This document shows, in pieces, positions 34,936 to 46,175 of a DNA stretch of 64,000 nucleotides. Source of the stretch: Mytilus galloprovincialis (Eukaryota; Mollusca; Bivalvia; Mytilida; Mytilidae); NCBI RefSeq assembly GCF_965363235.1, contig NC_134845.1, forward strand, positions 63,951,261 to 64,015,260. The letters run 5' to 3'. Below the pieces are notes generated by a model. It worked only from the letters and a program-made list of their open reading frames with translations. It had not been told where the DNA came from and did not search any database. The position numbers and the translations under genes are program-made. Positions within the stretch are counted from its first letter, which is position 1. Every line of letters begins with the position of its first letter.

Positions 34936-35974
34936 TTATCGCTTTCTTTATGAACTGATCATACTGACAAGCTGGATCGCTTTTCTATAGAGGAAAATAC
35001 ATTTAAAAAAGAAAATATAAGACGACGGAGGGCCATATCTCTTGGTTGCCCTAACGCGAGTTGAATATCAGAATGCAACTTTACCATTTACAATTAAAAC
35101 TACTGAATCATTTAATGCCAGTCACATGTTATAATTATATTTCATTTGATTAAGATCCAATTCTAACGAACTGTGAATGTTACATCATAATGTGAAACGT
35201 AAAGTTCAACTCCTACTTGAACTGGTAAACCTCTCCAGATTAACCATTTCGTCATGTCTTTAATTTTCGGCTCTTCCTGAACATATAATTTATTTACAAA
35301 CTGTTTGAATGGGTCAGGTTGGTGGATTAGTGTTATGAAAAATATCATGAGAAATGTAAGAAAATAAAGAATAAGATAAAAGTCTTACTTTTAATGCTGT
35401 TTACTGAGCTCTGCATACGTTCATTTGTCTGTTCCTGTTGTTGGGTTAATGCCTGTTGTTGTTGAATGGAAGTCTGATGTTGTTGAATCATATTCTCTTG
35501 CTTCTGAATAGAAACTGCCTGTTGTAGGTTGTCGATAGTTAGCTGTTTTACAGTAGCACTTTTTAAAGGAAACACAAATGTAAAGCGTAAAATCACTTCT
35601 CTTCTATCCACAATAAATTAATCATCATGCAATGAAATGAATTAGCGTCTGTTGTTGCTGAAATGATGTGGTCTGCTGTTTGATATATATCAGATGTTGC
35701 TGGTTTTATGTCTGATGTTCCAGATGGTTTTATTCTTTTTGTTCAGTAGTTAACGTTTGTTGTTGGTTTTCGATGGTTAGCTGTCTCACCGTATCATTCA
35801 GTATTGCAACGACATTTGTAACTCTGTTCAGGCAATTAATAAATATATCTGGATCATTTATTTTTTTCCCTGTAAGGTGACCAGATTAACCTTAAAAGAA
35901 AGAAAATAGTATATTAACTATATAATCATACTCAAATGTTTAATAATAACGAGGAAGACATAATCTATTGTGAC

Positions 35975-36330
35975 ACAAATTGTTACTTATCATTTACAAG
36001 GTCACATATGGTCTCATAATGTTTAGCATATGATAACCTGAACGTTTAAAAATAAAGATGTGAATATGACAGATCTTAAGCAGTGTAATTTGTTTTGATC
36101 TCCACGTATTTGTTCCAGACTTTGTGTAAACTAATGGTATTTGGATGTTGTCTTAAATTTCCATACAGATTTGAAATAGAAGAACGTTTCAAAAAACGTC
36201 ACTGAAGGAATATATTGATAATTGATCTTGATTTTTACATTTTCCAAGAAATAACAGCCCAATCAAATCGTTATCAAGTTTCATTCTGACCAATTATGAA
36301 AGGATGCTAAAATATACATATAAAAAAATC
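35975..36330 (-). promoter_or_regulatory. Duplicated upstream region of the degraded collagen-like gene
   Basis: It contains the same GCATATGATAACCTGAACG and CCAGACTTTGTGTAAACTAATG blocks as 20560-20740 in front of the paralogue. TATAAAAAAATC at 36319 occupies roughly the TATA-like position. This shows that the upstream region was copied together with the gene. Confidence 0.45.
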
Positions 36331-37119
36331 AACAATGGTGAACATTACAATCTAATACGGAATATTTTTCATTAAGCAAATGTTTCGTTGTCAGTCTACT
36401 GCTGTATCATTTTAACTGTCCCGTTTGTCTGTTTGTGAGTATTGGATTGCAAAAGTCGTTTTTCAAATATAAGGCCTTGACATGCATATCATTGTGCTAC
36501 TATGGGATGTAAAATATGGGATCGGACAGTCTGAACTTTTGGCTTTAACAAAGTATTTCCCTAAACAAAACTGGTTTACCTGTTGGAATTTACAATGAAC
36601 GCAATACAAACTTAAAGAAACAGGTCAATCAGACTGCGTTAACCTTAGGCAGTTGTGGTTGTTCTTCTTTGACCGTGTTTTGTTCTGATTCTTTTTAATG
36701 GTTACTTATTTTTCTATTGTAAAGGTGTTGTCCTAAGTTTCTAGAGTGTCTAAGATGTTGTTTAAACACTCGTAAAAAGTAATCTAGCTTAATATACTAT
36801 TAAATTAAATATAGAAATAAGGGTCATGGACCCAATTTTTCTTGTTTAGATAAATTGTTTTAACCAAATCACACTTGTTTTGTGTATGTTTGATATACAG
36901 AATTACAGGGGCGAATAAATGACAGGTTAGTGTCTATCAAGCACAGGAGTAAAATTCATACTGAAAAAAAGAAAAGGTCAGGTCAATAAGTTAAAAGAAT
37001 AATATTGCAAAGCAAAACATGCAGTATGGAGCCGAAATAAATGTGTAAACAAAAGAAAATATAATTACTGTACGAAAAAAAACCCACTTTAAAATATAAG
37101 CGACCAGCCATTCACAATA
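36331..37119. other. No gene seen
   Basis: AT-rich spacer between the minus-strand collagen-like locus and the plus-strand cGAS-like remnant. No recognised repeat. Confidence 0.45.
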
Positions 37120-37471
37120 ATGACACAGTTTACAGACACTATTTATATTGGACTTATATTTCTGTCACCAGCTGGCTCTCCTCACACATTCTTGTGTTAT
37201 CTTCATATTTATTGTCTACGAATGGGTAAGTTTGACTTTAAATTTCTCTTGTTAAGAATGCAACTGTCTTTTTCAGATGACATGAATGTTTGATCAATTA
37301 TTGGTGGATCTATTGTTCCATACTATTTTCTGTCATTATGTATAATATCCCCAGATGGTATCTTTCGTTATGAGATACACATATTTTCTTTGATAGCCAA
37401 AGATTAGAAAGAGTGACGAAAGTAGATTGAATATATTAATCGGAAATACCCTTCTGATTAGCACAAACAAA
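37120..37471 (+). promoter_or_regulatory. Promoter of the cGAS-like remnant
   Basis: TGACACAGTTTACAGACACTATTTATATTGG (37123-37153, here given only in outline: TGACACAG, GACACTATTTATA, TGG) parallels 40994-41024 before the intact gene. GACGAAAGTAGAT at 37416 matches the pre-ATG block of both intact genes. Confidence 0.45.
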
Positions 37472-37914
37472 ATGGCAGGTATGTGAATTTCTCGAAGTAA
37501 TTGAAGAAGATATTAAATGTTGGAACAAAAGCAGGGAATGTTAAGACATTTATGGAAAATAATGCTTGTAGATTTTTTGAAGTTTGAAAGAAACTCGTTG
37601 GTAATACCCTTGTGAGTGGAAAAAGGAAATGTTACATTTCCTCTATAGTTTATGATTATTTTCTAAAACAATTATGTCACTACCATCTCCATTATGTCAG
37701 ACACTATCAGAATTGCCTCCACACTTTACAACTTGTTGTAGCAGAAAACAATTGTATAGAACAAAATACAGGTTTTCAAGCACATAATTACAACATGCTA
37801 GGTATTGCTTTACAGTTATCAGGTGACCATAAAGCACTTATGCAGTCGCTTAAAATATACCCTGATCACAAATTTAATACTTCTTTTAAAAGACTTTCGT
37901 TAATGAGGTCATAG
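37472..37914 (+). pseudogene. Internally deleted cGAS-like paralogue
   Basis: The mini-exon ATGGCAG with a GT donor is present at 37472-37478. Only about 70 bases later the sequence jumps to the C-terminal part of exon 2. The first stretch (37549-37611) matches LWKIMLVDFLKFERNS of the intact proteins and then runs into a stop. After a frame change, 37612-37911 matches SSIVYDYFLKQLCHYHLHYV to the final NTSFKRLSLMRS. The whole nucleotidyltransferase domain and most of the intron are missing, so it cannot make an enzyme. A polyA-type AATAAA is at 37991. It is closer in layout to the 2168 gene than to a processed copy, since promoter and donor remain. Confidence 0.85.
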
Positions 37915-38194
37915 TAATTTTGTACATTCAGTTAAACAAATAGTCTTTACAGAACGGACATATCCCAGACTAGTAATTTGTTTAGTGCAAAATAAAGTAC
38001 AATGCAAAGATAACAGAGCTGTCTAAGTATTACAAGGGCGGAAAATCTGATTCCTATTTTTTTCCAGGTTGGCACAAAACACCAAGAAATGATTAAATGG
38101 GTATTTTTGTTTTTGTTTTATTATCATATAATCTTATAAATACATAATACAAGCATGCACATCTCTGACTACCTTGTATATTTACAAGCTTAAT

Positions 38195-39025
38195 AAACAT
38201 AAGCAGCTGATGTGGTATGCTTACCAATGAGACAACTATCCACCAAAGTCCAAATAAAGTGGATATCAGCAAGTATAGGCAAACATAAGGCCATTAACAA
38301 TGAGAAAACCCATAAAGTATGGTCGGTTTTAAAGGGCTCCGACATGAAAAAAATGTTACTATTCAAATAAGAAAACTAACGGCCTCATTTATAACAAAAC
38401 AGTTAACGAAAAAGAAATATGACAAACATGAACCACGACTACCACTGAACTTCAGGCTCCTGACTTGAGACAGGCACATAAAAAATGCGGCGCGGTTAAA
38501 CATGTTTGTGAGTACTTAACCATATCATAAGCTAGGACAGTGATGTAACAGTGTAACACAAAACCTAACTACTAGTATCACAATCAGTTGACATGGTTAA
38601 ACTCATCAGATGGATACAAATAGAAGTATATCTAACCAAACACAAAGTAGAAATGGCCAGGTACTTATACATCCAAAATACAAAAAGACAATAAATACAG
38701 ATCTGAGAGTATCCCCAGTTAATGACATCTAGTTCAAAGACATAAACAACTAATAAGAATAATAATATATCTAAGACTAAATCATCAATTAGTGCACATC
38801 GAACATCAAATGGATTTAGTGTTAACATATCAATCAAAGTCTGACAAAAGCCATGTCATCGTGCAATGCCAAACTTTAAGTATCAGCAGATCGTAGTACC
38901 TTGAAGTTTCCATGTGTAATATTTAGAATAGTTTTAATTTATTGATAACTATATAAAAATTTACACAAATAAACAAATTCAAAATTTTTATAACAGTATT
39001 GAATAGGTAACCTTTTAGAATAAGT
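38195..39025 (-). mobile_element. 5'-truncated retroelement copy (family A with RT C-terminal end)
   Basis: Reading the plus strand, family A (TGTGGTATGCTTACCAATGAGAC, 38211) runs without a break into AGATCTGAGAGTATCCCCAG and TCGAACATCAAATGGATTTAG. These are the reverse of the tail at 28980-29420. It ends at 38975-39025 in sequence whose minus strand reads NKLILKGYLFNT, the RT C-terminal end. This single copy demonstrates the full order RT end - tail - family A terminus. Confidence 0.75.
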
Positions 39026-39164
39026 TTATTTTACTCATATTTGATATATAACCATGCAACACATTAATCCAAATTTTAAGGTCTTAAATGAACAATTTAC
39101 AGGGCATGGGCCCGATATAAACATAAATATAGATATAAACAGAAAGCAAAATCGTGCCTTTGGA

Positions 39165-39530
39165 CTTTTTAAGGATTGTTTAATTTCATATTATTGATTA
39201 AAACTACATGTTAATCATCGTTTTTACCTGTTTAAGAATTAGTTTTAGTTGATCGAATCAGTCAATCAATGATCTACCATTGTTTCACTTTCAATAATGA
39301 CATTCTTTTCATTTTAATATCAAAACACGTACAGTGCATGCGTTATCCATCTCTGCTAATGAGTTAAATTGAAATTCACATGAATACGAATTCATGAGGG
39401 CGAATTAGTCACTTGCAAGTGAGGAATTCATCTGCAATGTGCATTTGCTTAATTTGATTTTTTTAACCATATGGCTGCTTAAAGGGAATTACAATTTCCC
39501 TATTTTACTTTTTAATGATATAACAAAACA
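39165..39530 (+). repeat. Repeat family I, second copy
   Basis: Partner of 31145-31555: GTTTAATTTCATATTATTGATTAAA, CATGCGTTATCCATCTC, CACATGAATACGAATTC and CACTTGCAAGTGA. The last is a 13-base near-palindrome also present in altered form at 31417. Confidence 0.6.
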
Positions 39531-39714
39531 AATCACACTTTAGATTTTTTTAAATATCTCGTAGCCACTGCCAATTTAAAATATTGACTAGTTTACCCAT
39601 ATTGTATCTTAATTTCCGAGTTCGGGTAACAACATTACCGTAAAATTTAGTATGTGCTATTAAGGTACAGCCATACTTGCACACCAAATCTTACTAGTAC
39701 AGTATAGATTACGC

Positions 39715-39970
39715 TCATGAAATTCAAAGACGTCACTACAGACACGAAAATAGCGAACGAGTTGGGACATATAACACCGTATGACGGTGCCAAAGGAACA
39801 TCACCGTTCAAAAAGGTAATAATTAATGATAAGAAAAGTCAGACCTTTTGTCGTTAAGTTTTGTAAAGTGTTTTAATCCTGAAATATACCAAACCTAGGA
39901 ATTGACAGCTATTGCTGTTGATATTAGATTTATTAAAAGTAAGTTCTTTTTGGTAAATTTCGACAGCATA
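39715..39970 (-). mobile_element. Internal RT fragment of the retroelement
   Basis: ACACCGTATGACGGTGCCAAAGG at 39775 and AATTAATGATAAGAAAAGTCAGACC align with 55235-55310 of the longer RT copy, which reads PIVNYLFLDGDVPLSPSYGVY on the minus strand. The ends are ragged and it is only a fragment. Confidence 0.65.
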
Positions 39971-40993
39971 TTTAGAGGATTATTTAACGAAAAGATGATA
40001 ACAAGATAACGGTAAGGGTTGTTGAAACCATCAATCAAATGGACTTCAGACGGTTATTTACTGAAATTGGCCATATTTGATGATTCTTAACAGTATAAAT
40101 GGAACACCTATGTTACTGTTTGAATCATCAAAAGTGTATCTTTAAATTAAAATATTTATTTGCCATACAGTTATGTTCAGTGTCTCTGAATGCCTATTTA
40201 AGGGGTATGCTAGTACAAAATCATTTCAACTTCAAAATATTTGCTTCTTAATTTATTTTACAAAAATTTCAGCTGCTGCAACAGAGTATGTCCGGTTAAA
40301 AAGTATAATCACAAAAAAAACTGTATATATAATAAGTATGTTAATTCCACCTCAATTCCACTATTAATATTGGCGAGAAAGTTAAATATTGAATTCAGTT
40401 TACAGTAAGTTGATTGTAGTAAAAAAATCCTGGTCTAAACAGAACTGTTATGAAAGCAGTGAACACTATCATGTACCTTACAATCAGCATGAATTTATCA
40501 GATGACAATACTTATACCAAAAATGACGGCTTAAAGTAAGGCATAGGTTTGTTTATTCAGTCACGGACTCAAGATGTCGTGGGAGTGTTCAAGTGTGTCA
40601 TATGATGTAAAACACTCTGTCAATAGTACAATTTGATTGAGAACTAGTTCGCTAGAATGTCCTCGAAATCATGTTACTCTATAGTCTATATTTATAAAAT
40701 ATTAAAAGAAAAATTTGATTTACCAAATTTATTAATAAAGATTTTATCAATGATGAAACAAGCTGTTCACCTTACATTGCCTTATGTAAATGTTCATTCA
40801 ATAAGTAATATTAAATGACTGAGGGGTTTCTCTAATTAAAATTCAGGATCCAAATTAAATAACTTTGCCAAAAACTGAATGAAAGGAAATTTAAAAAAAC
40901 GCAGGAAATAAATGATGGGATGATCTCATCAATTGATACAGAATTTGGAAGAAACCCTGCTCCTAAAAAATAAGCGAGCCGTTCTTTCCTAAA
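39971..40993. other. Spacer with a remnant of cGAS-like 3' flanking sequence
   Basis: Positions 40165-40215 (CATACAGTTATGTTCAGTGTCTCTGAATG) resemble 45412-45440 downstream of the intact gene (ATACAGTTATATTGAATGTCTTAGAATG). No coding sequence accompanies it. The rest is AT-rich with no gene seen. Confidence 0.4.
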
Positions 40994-41318
40994 ATGACAC
41001 AGCTTGCCGACACTATTTATAGTGGAGCTATCTTTCTGTTACACAGCTCGTTCTTTCACATTGTTGTAGGGGGAAACAGTTGGTTTTTTTTAATTTCTCT
41101 TGTTTATAATTGATCTTCTTCATGCAGATGCGATGAATATTTGATAATTTACAAGTGAATAATTTGTTCCACACAATATTCAATTATCATGTATGATAAT
41201 CCCTTAAGGCCTTTTTTTATATGAATACACATATTACATTTGATACTTGTTTACAAATGGAAACGAAAGTAGATTTAAAACGTATAATGGAAATACCCAT
41301 CTGGAAAGATCGAACAAA
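40994..41318 (+). promoter_or_regulatory. Promoter and 5' UTR of the second cGAS-like gene
   Basis: TGACACAGCTTGCCGACAC and TATTTATAGTGG (41013-41024) form a TATA-like block shared with 37123. GAAACGAAAGTAGA at 41260-41273 lies 59 bases before the ATG and is identical to the block at 2113. It fits the AANNGAAA IRF core. Confidence 0.5.
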
Positions 41319-44300
41319 ATGACAGGTAGGTTATTTTCTTGATGTATTGTAGAATATGAAATTCAAACATGTTAATCGTAAATTATTCATCACTTTATAT
41401 CGTGTTATCAAAATGGAAAATAAACTCTTTACAAAACATTTCACGTTAAACTTTACTTCAAAAACAAAAGTTTAACCAATGAAACAAGTACAGGACACTC
41501 TACTATTAAGTCGGAGAAAAACAGATGAAAGTACTAATGGCCATTTTAAGTGTCTCTTACAAGACATAAGAATTAAATGTCGATACGTACTTAAATGTAA
41601 TGTTTTATTATATATTTTGTCGTAGTTTGTATTTAAATTCACGTTTTTAGAAGTATTCGTTTTAAAGTACGACTATTGGACTCTTAGAGGGGTCCTTATA
41701 GTTGTACGCTTAAAATGTTTTGATCACCAACTTTGAAGAAGTAAATAATGTGATCAGATATCATTTTATGAATGAGACGTTTTTTCATCAAATTAAATGT
41801 AGCTATTAAAAAGAATAATTTGAAGCTTGGATGGTACTGTGACGAAAATTTCAGAATAGACAATAGTCCAAAAATTATATCCCCCTTCTCCATTCAAAGT
41901 CAAAAGATATTTTCTTTGTTTATTTACAGAATGTCTTATATTTTAGTTGAAATTAGTCCAATATGTATAATATAGTTTTGATTTTTGTTAATGTCCATAG
42001 TTTACTAATCTAATGAGCCAAGCCAATTACATTCGATTGCGATTTAACAGCGCATTTTTATGGTATTACACCCTTTGGAACAGACAGGAGCTTATATATG
42101 AATTATCTCCTGGTAATTTTCACAGGTTTTGGGAAGCGTTGAGGGCTAACTATCAAGTTTTACTTCACCACATGGATTTGTCGTTGATACTCCATGTCAT
42201 ATTCTATTCTCCTGTTATGTCGCTCGACATTTTGTCACACTGAGAAATTTTATACATTTTAATTCTTGTCTTATTTTTCTTTATTATTTTTATAGACAAT
42301 CATACTGCATCTATTTTGAAATAGATGGTGCAGTTGACATGTTTCACATGATATAGAAATTACTCAGCTTGGGTAGACTTAGATGAATCCACTCCGTAAA
42401 ATATGCAGTATGCCTTGGAATATACAAACTTGTCAATTAACGACCGGTTAACAGTCTACACAACACGGTGAATACCATCGACATAATATAAAGTTTTAAC
42501 GAAAAATAAAAACACTTTTCTACACATTATCTACAACTGCAATGTGAACATTATCATACAAAAGTCATGTAAGATCCCGGGTTTTTTTGTCGTCATTTTA
42601 TATATATCCTACTTTTCTTAAAACAAAATGACAGTATCATTAGCCATTATTATCACAAATCACTTTGTTTACAGCTATTATGTTTGACGCCTTCAATAAG
42701 ACCGTAATGGAAAACTATTCAAACACTATACATATGTTGTGTACAAATTATCATTTTGTACAAATTATAAATAGTACCAAATGATAACTTCTACACAAAA
42801 TATATTCTACTAGTACATTGGAAATTGTTTCCGTTATATTTATTTCTGTAATTAGACTTTCTATTCGATCAATTGACCTTTATGATGCATTATAAATATA
42901 TATGAATTTGGAAAAATTAATAAAGTCCACTGTTTAATGGTTTAACAGGGACCACATTTTGAGCAATATCTATCCACCCTTCTAGAGCACCTGGTATCCA
43001 CAAAAATCTTATTGTAGTGAAAGTAATGTTATATAAGAAGCATTACAGCAAAACCTATCCACTGTAAATACTAACTAATATTAGGCAATATCATGGTTTA
43101 CCGTCAACAGGGTGAACATTGTGTTTCATTCATTTAATAAATCACTTTATTGATTTTATGTTTATTTTAGACACAGACACAAACACCGTATCATTAGCAC
43201 TTTATCGCTTCTTGTGTCAAACCATAGTTGGTACAGAGAATCATGTTAAAACTATCAGATATATGAATACTGTCAGGGATTATTGCAAAAACATCGATTC
43301 TCATACCAGTATCACAAGTGGAAGTTTTGGAGAAGGTCTTGAGATGAGAGGTAGTGATTTGGATATGATGCATGTAGAAAAACATAGCGAGGTTTACGTA
43401 GATGAAAAAATCCGAACAAATCCAAATATAGCTTATTATAAAATGGAAACAGACGATGTAAAACCTGGTTTCACGCAGCTGCTATCAGATAAGAATAATA
43501 TCAAGTTATCTAATTTATGTGAAGAATTTAATGGAAAGAATTATTTATCGAGCACATTATTTAAACAACATATAATTAATTCAGATACACAAATGATTCA
43601 TGGACCGTGTATATCGGACAAATATGGACGTCATGACCATGCCTTTTGCTTACATTGTAAGACATGGATATCCCAAGCATCAACATGGATAACAAGATCA
43701 AATAACTCATGGCCACGTTTTAACGTCAAACAAAGTATTATAAAACATGGTGTACTTGTCGTACCAATTGGAGTAAATGGATCGCCAAAAGAAAATATAG
43801 AATGGCGAATATCTTTTTCTGTTGGTGAAAAAATGCTTATCAGCACTTTTACACACACACAAGTAGTATGTTATGCCCTCCTGAAAATTCTTTTGAAAGA
43901 TGTGATAGCAACCTACACAGAATGTTCAGATTTACTTTGTTCATATTTCCTAAAAACAATTATTTTGTGGATGTCAGAAGAATTACCACCATCCGTATGG
44001 AAACCTGAAAATCTTGTACCTTGTTTTTTGCGATGTTTTAGTAGACTGATATATTCTGTTGAGTATTCAGTTTGTGTACACTACTTCATTCCAGAGAATA
44101 ACATGTTTGAGAACAAAATAGAGGGCCGTGCTCGTGAAATACTCCTAGATAAACTATATACCCTCCGTACTTACGGTTGGCGTTGTGTCTTATTTTCAGA
44201 CCAATTATCTAAGTTTCATGTTTCAATGTCGATGCATCAATTCGAACCACATAGATTGCAAACTCTCGATGTTGCAAGAACAATGAACTCCAAATTGTTA

Positions 44301-45131
44301 GATTTTACTAATTATATGATTGCTATTGATGTTAAAAAAACATTTAGGGATAAGAATTTTTTCTATAGAACAATACGCCAGATAGTTTCCTGTGACCAAT
44401 CCTCACACAGATATTTATTTATACACCACATGTCATTTTTGTGTGGACTTTATGCGCAATCTATTCAACTGACTAATACTAGAAGAAGTAATAAGCATCA
44501 ATACACACAGTATAATTCTTGTTATTGTACTCTGCTACAAAATATTTATCATGACGCTGTTTCTGGATGGCTGATGTTAGCTACCTTTTTCTATAAGTCA
44601 AAACAATACAATAAAGCGTTAAACATAATCGTATATTCTATATCAAAATGTACTTCCGAAAAATTTTACCGCAATATAGATATGTCGGATATTCATTACG
44701 AATTGCTCAAACTGAAATCATTCCAACAGAAAAGTTTATTTCGATTATGGAAAATATTGCTGGTAGATTCTATGAAATTTGAACAAAACTCTTCGATAAT
44801 ACCGAATGAACTACAAATGGAAGTAGAAAATGAAGAGTATGACATTTCCTCGATAGTTTATGCTTATTTTCTAAAATATTTGTGTCATCATCATCTTAAT
44901 ACTGTCAAGCTCAGACAGGAATGCCTCCACACTTTACAACTAGTTATAGCAGAAAATTATTGTAATGAAAGAGATTGGAAGTTCAAATATAAAGCCTACA
45001 ACATTCTTGGTATTGCTTTACAGATGTCCGGTGACCATGAAGCCGCCGAACAAGCATTTATGAAATCAGTTAAATTATGCCCTCCTGACAGATTTAATAC
45101 TTCTATGAAGAGACTGTCGTTAATGAGCTGA
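41319..45131 (+). CDS. cGAS/Mab-21-like nucleotidyltransferase with C-terminal TPR region, second copy
   Basis: Exon 1 is ATGACAG (41319-41325), the intron is 41326-43170, and exon 2 is 43171-45131, giving 655 aa starting MTDTDTNTVSLALYR. The open frame runs back to 43119 through the intron end, so a start there is an alternative. The shared mini-exon in the paralogue favours splicing. Catalytic-type residues are kept: G53-S54, D65-L-D67 and D158 before FCLHCKTW. EWRISFSVGEKML and HYFIPENNMFE mark the C-lobe. TPR-like helices recur near 465-497 and at the C-terminus (NILGIALQMSGDHEAAEQAF). Identity to the 2168 gene is high by eye across the whole length and highest in the C-lobe. The loop after DxD (66-110) and the segment around 390-410 differ most. 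Introns also align in patches (CACCAACTTTGAAGAA at 2590 and 41726), confirming tandem origin. Role: candidate cyclic-dinucleotide synthase or sensor, inferred from family. Confidence 0.9.
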
Positions 45132-45650
45132 TTGAAATATTTGTAAATTCATCTGAAAAATAGTAATTACAAGACTTATTCCAGACTAGTTATTTGTTTA
45201 AGTGAAGTTATTTTTTACATCACCTTTTTTTGTAAAATAATGAACAAAACAAAGATAACTCAGCTGTTGCACTATTACCATATCAGAAACAACCAGATTC
45301 TGGTTTTAATGGGCCGGAAAAGATATTAGCAATGTACACAGCTTTTAATACTTTGTTTATTTCCAGTTTTTTTAAATTCATAAAGTATCCAAACATCATG
45401 ATATGTATATGCTATACAGTTATATTGAATGTCTTAGAATGCTTTTTTTAAGATAATGTTGGTAAGAAATCAATTTAACGTAATTATATATCATTTTAAA
45501 ATAATTTCACATGAAGTTAAGAGTTGATGCTGGTTTCTTGAGCTGCAAGAACAGAATCAAATCCTGGTGACAAATAATAACATCGTTACACAGACTGGTA
45601 AATACCCAGTTGTTAGAATACACAGACTTTAGCTGTGTGTGATTTAGAAA
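45132..45650. other. 3' flank of the second cGAS-like gene
   Basis: ATAACTCAGCTGTTGCACTATTAC and CAGATTCTGG parallel the 3' flanks at 6110 and 38010. After 45350 nothing is recognised. Confidence 0.5.
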
Positions 45651-45654
45651 AGGG

Positions 45655-46175
45655 GTGTTGAGGTATAGTCAAAAAATTTATACTTCTAGCAGTATAGCGC
45701 TTTAGTATATTCAATGATACATTACATTTCTCAAAGTAAAGTCAAGTCAATGAGGCTGTAGACTTCTGGCAATATGGTCTTTAAGAAAAATCAATGAGAC
45801 AGTAGACTTCTAGCAATGTGGTGCTTGAGTGTAATCAAAGAAATAATAGAACCTTTAGTAATATAAGTGTAGTAACTGATAATAAACTCATCATAGACAC
45901 CAGGATTGAATTTTGTATTTACGCCAGACGTGGATTTCGTCTACAAAAGACTCATCAGTGACGCTAGAATCCAAAAATAAATAAATAGGCCAAATAAAGT
46001 AGGAAGTTTAAGAGCATCGATGACCGAATTCCTAACAGTTTTGGCAAATACAGCTAAGGTATAATCTATTTCTGAGGTAGAAACCGTACACTTCTAGCAA
46101 TAGGGCGATTTAGTGTAGTCAATGTGACCACATAATTCTAGCGATGAGGAGCACAAGTATAGTCAATGATACAGT
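45655..46175 (+). repeat. Degenerate minisatellite interrupted by a family F insertion
   Basis: A unit of about 50-60 bases, roughly GACAGTAGACTTCTAGCAAT then GTGGTGCTTTAGTGTAGTCA, recurs some five times before 45876 and twice more after 46076. The interruption is a family F repeat. The units vary in length and sequence, so the array is old. Confidence 0.7.
45877..46075 (+). repeat. Repeat family F, near full length
   Basis: AACTCATCATAGACACCAGG, TACGCCAGACGTGGATTTCG, AAGACTCATCAGTGACGCTAG, AAGAGCATCGATGACC and CAGCTAAGGT follow in order. This is the most complete copy in the window and lies within the minisatellite. Confidence 0.7.

Larger units (their letters stand above)
29577..35970 (-). 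pseudogene. Degraded C4-type collagen-like gene with intact last exon
   Basis: The last exon (30037-29577) encodes the complete C-terminal domain ending CVVCSK, and the middle exon (30561-30490) encodes LGTTYIRWGRKQCPSNNTEL with good splice sites. At the last-exon acceptor the AG of the paralogues reads AT here (30038-30039). A cryptic AG at 30029-30030 would keep frame with loss of three residues. Upstream, the coiled-coil exon appears as two partial pieces: 35611-35389 (Gln-rich, donor at 35388) and 35880-35690 (ending in a stop). The signal peptide counterpart at 35885-35970 is decayed. The gene is far longer than its paralogues because a hAT element and family A/B repeats sit in intron 1. 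The domain itself remains open, so decay is probably recent or partial use persists. Confidence 0.7.

Noticed and set aside
42013-42243. 76-codon frame in the intron of the second cGAS-like gene
   Set aside because: The opening part resembles the corresponding intron of the first gene (about 2922), where no frame exists, so it is conserved intron sequence and not an exon.
43119-43170. Upstream ATG at 43119 as the start of the second cGAS-like gene
   Set aside because: It reads through the pyrimidine tract and AG of the intron end. The first gene lacks it, whereas both genes share the mini-exon ATG.
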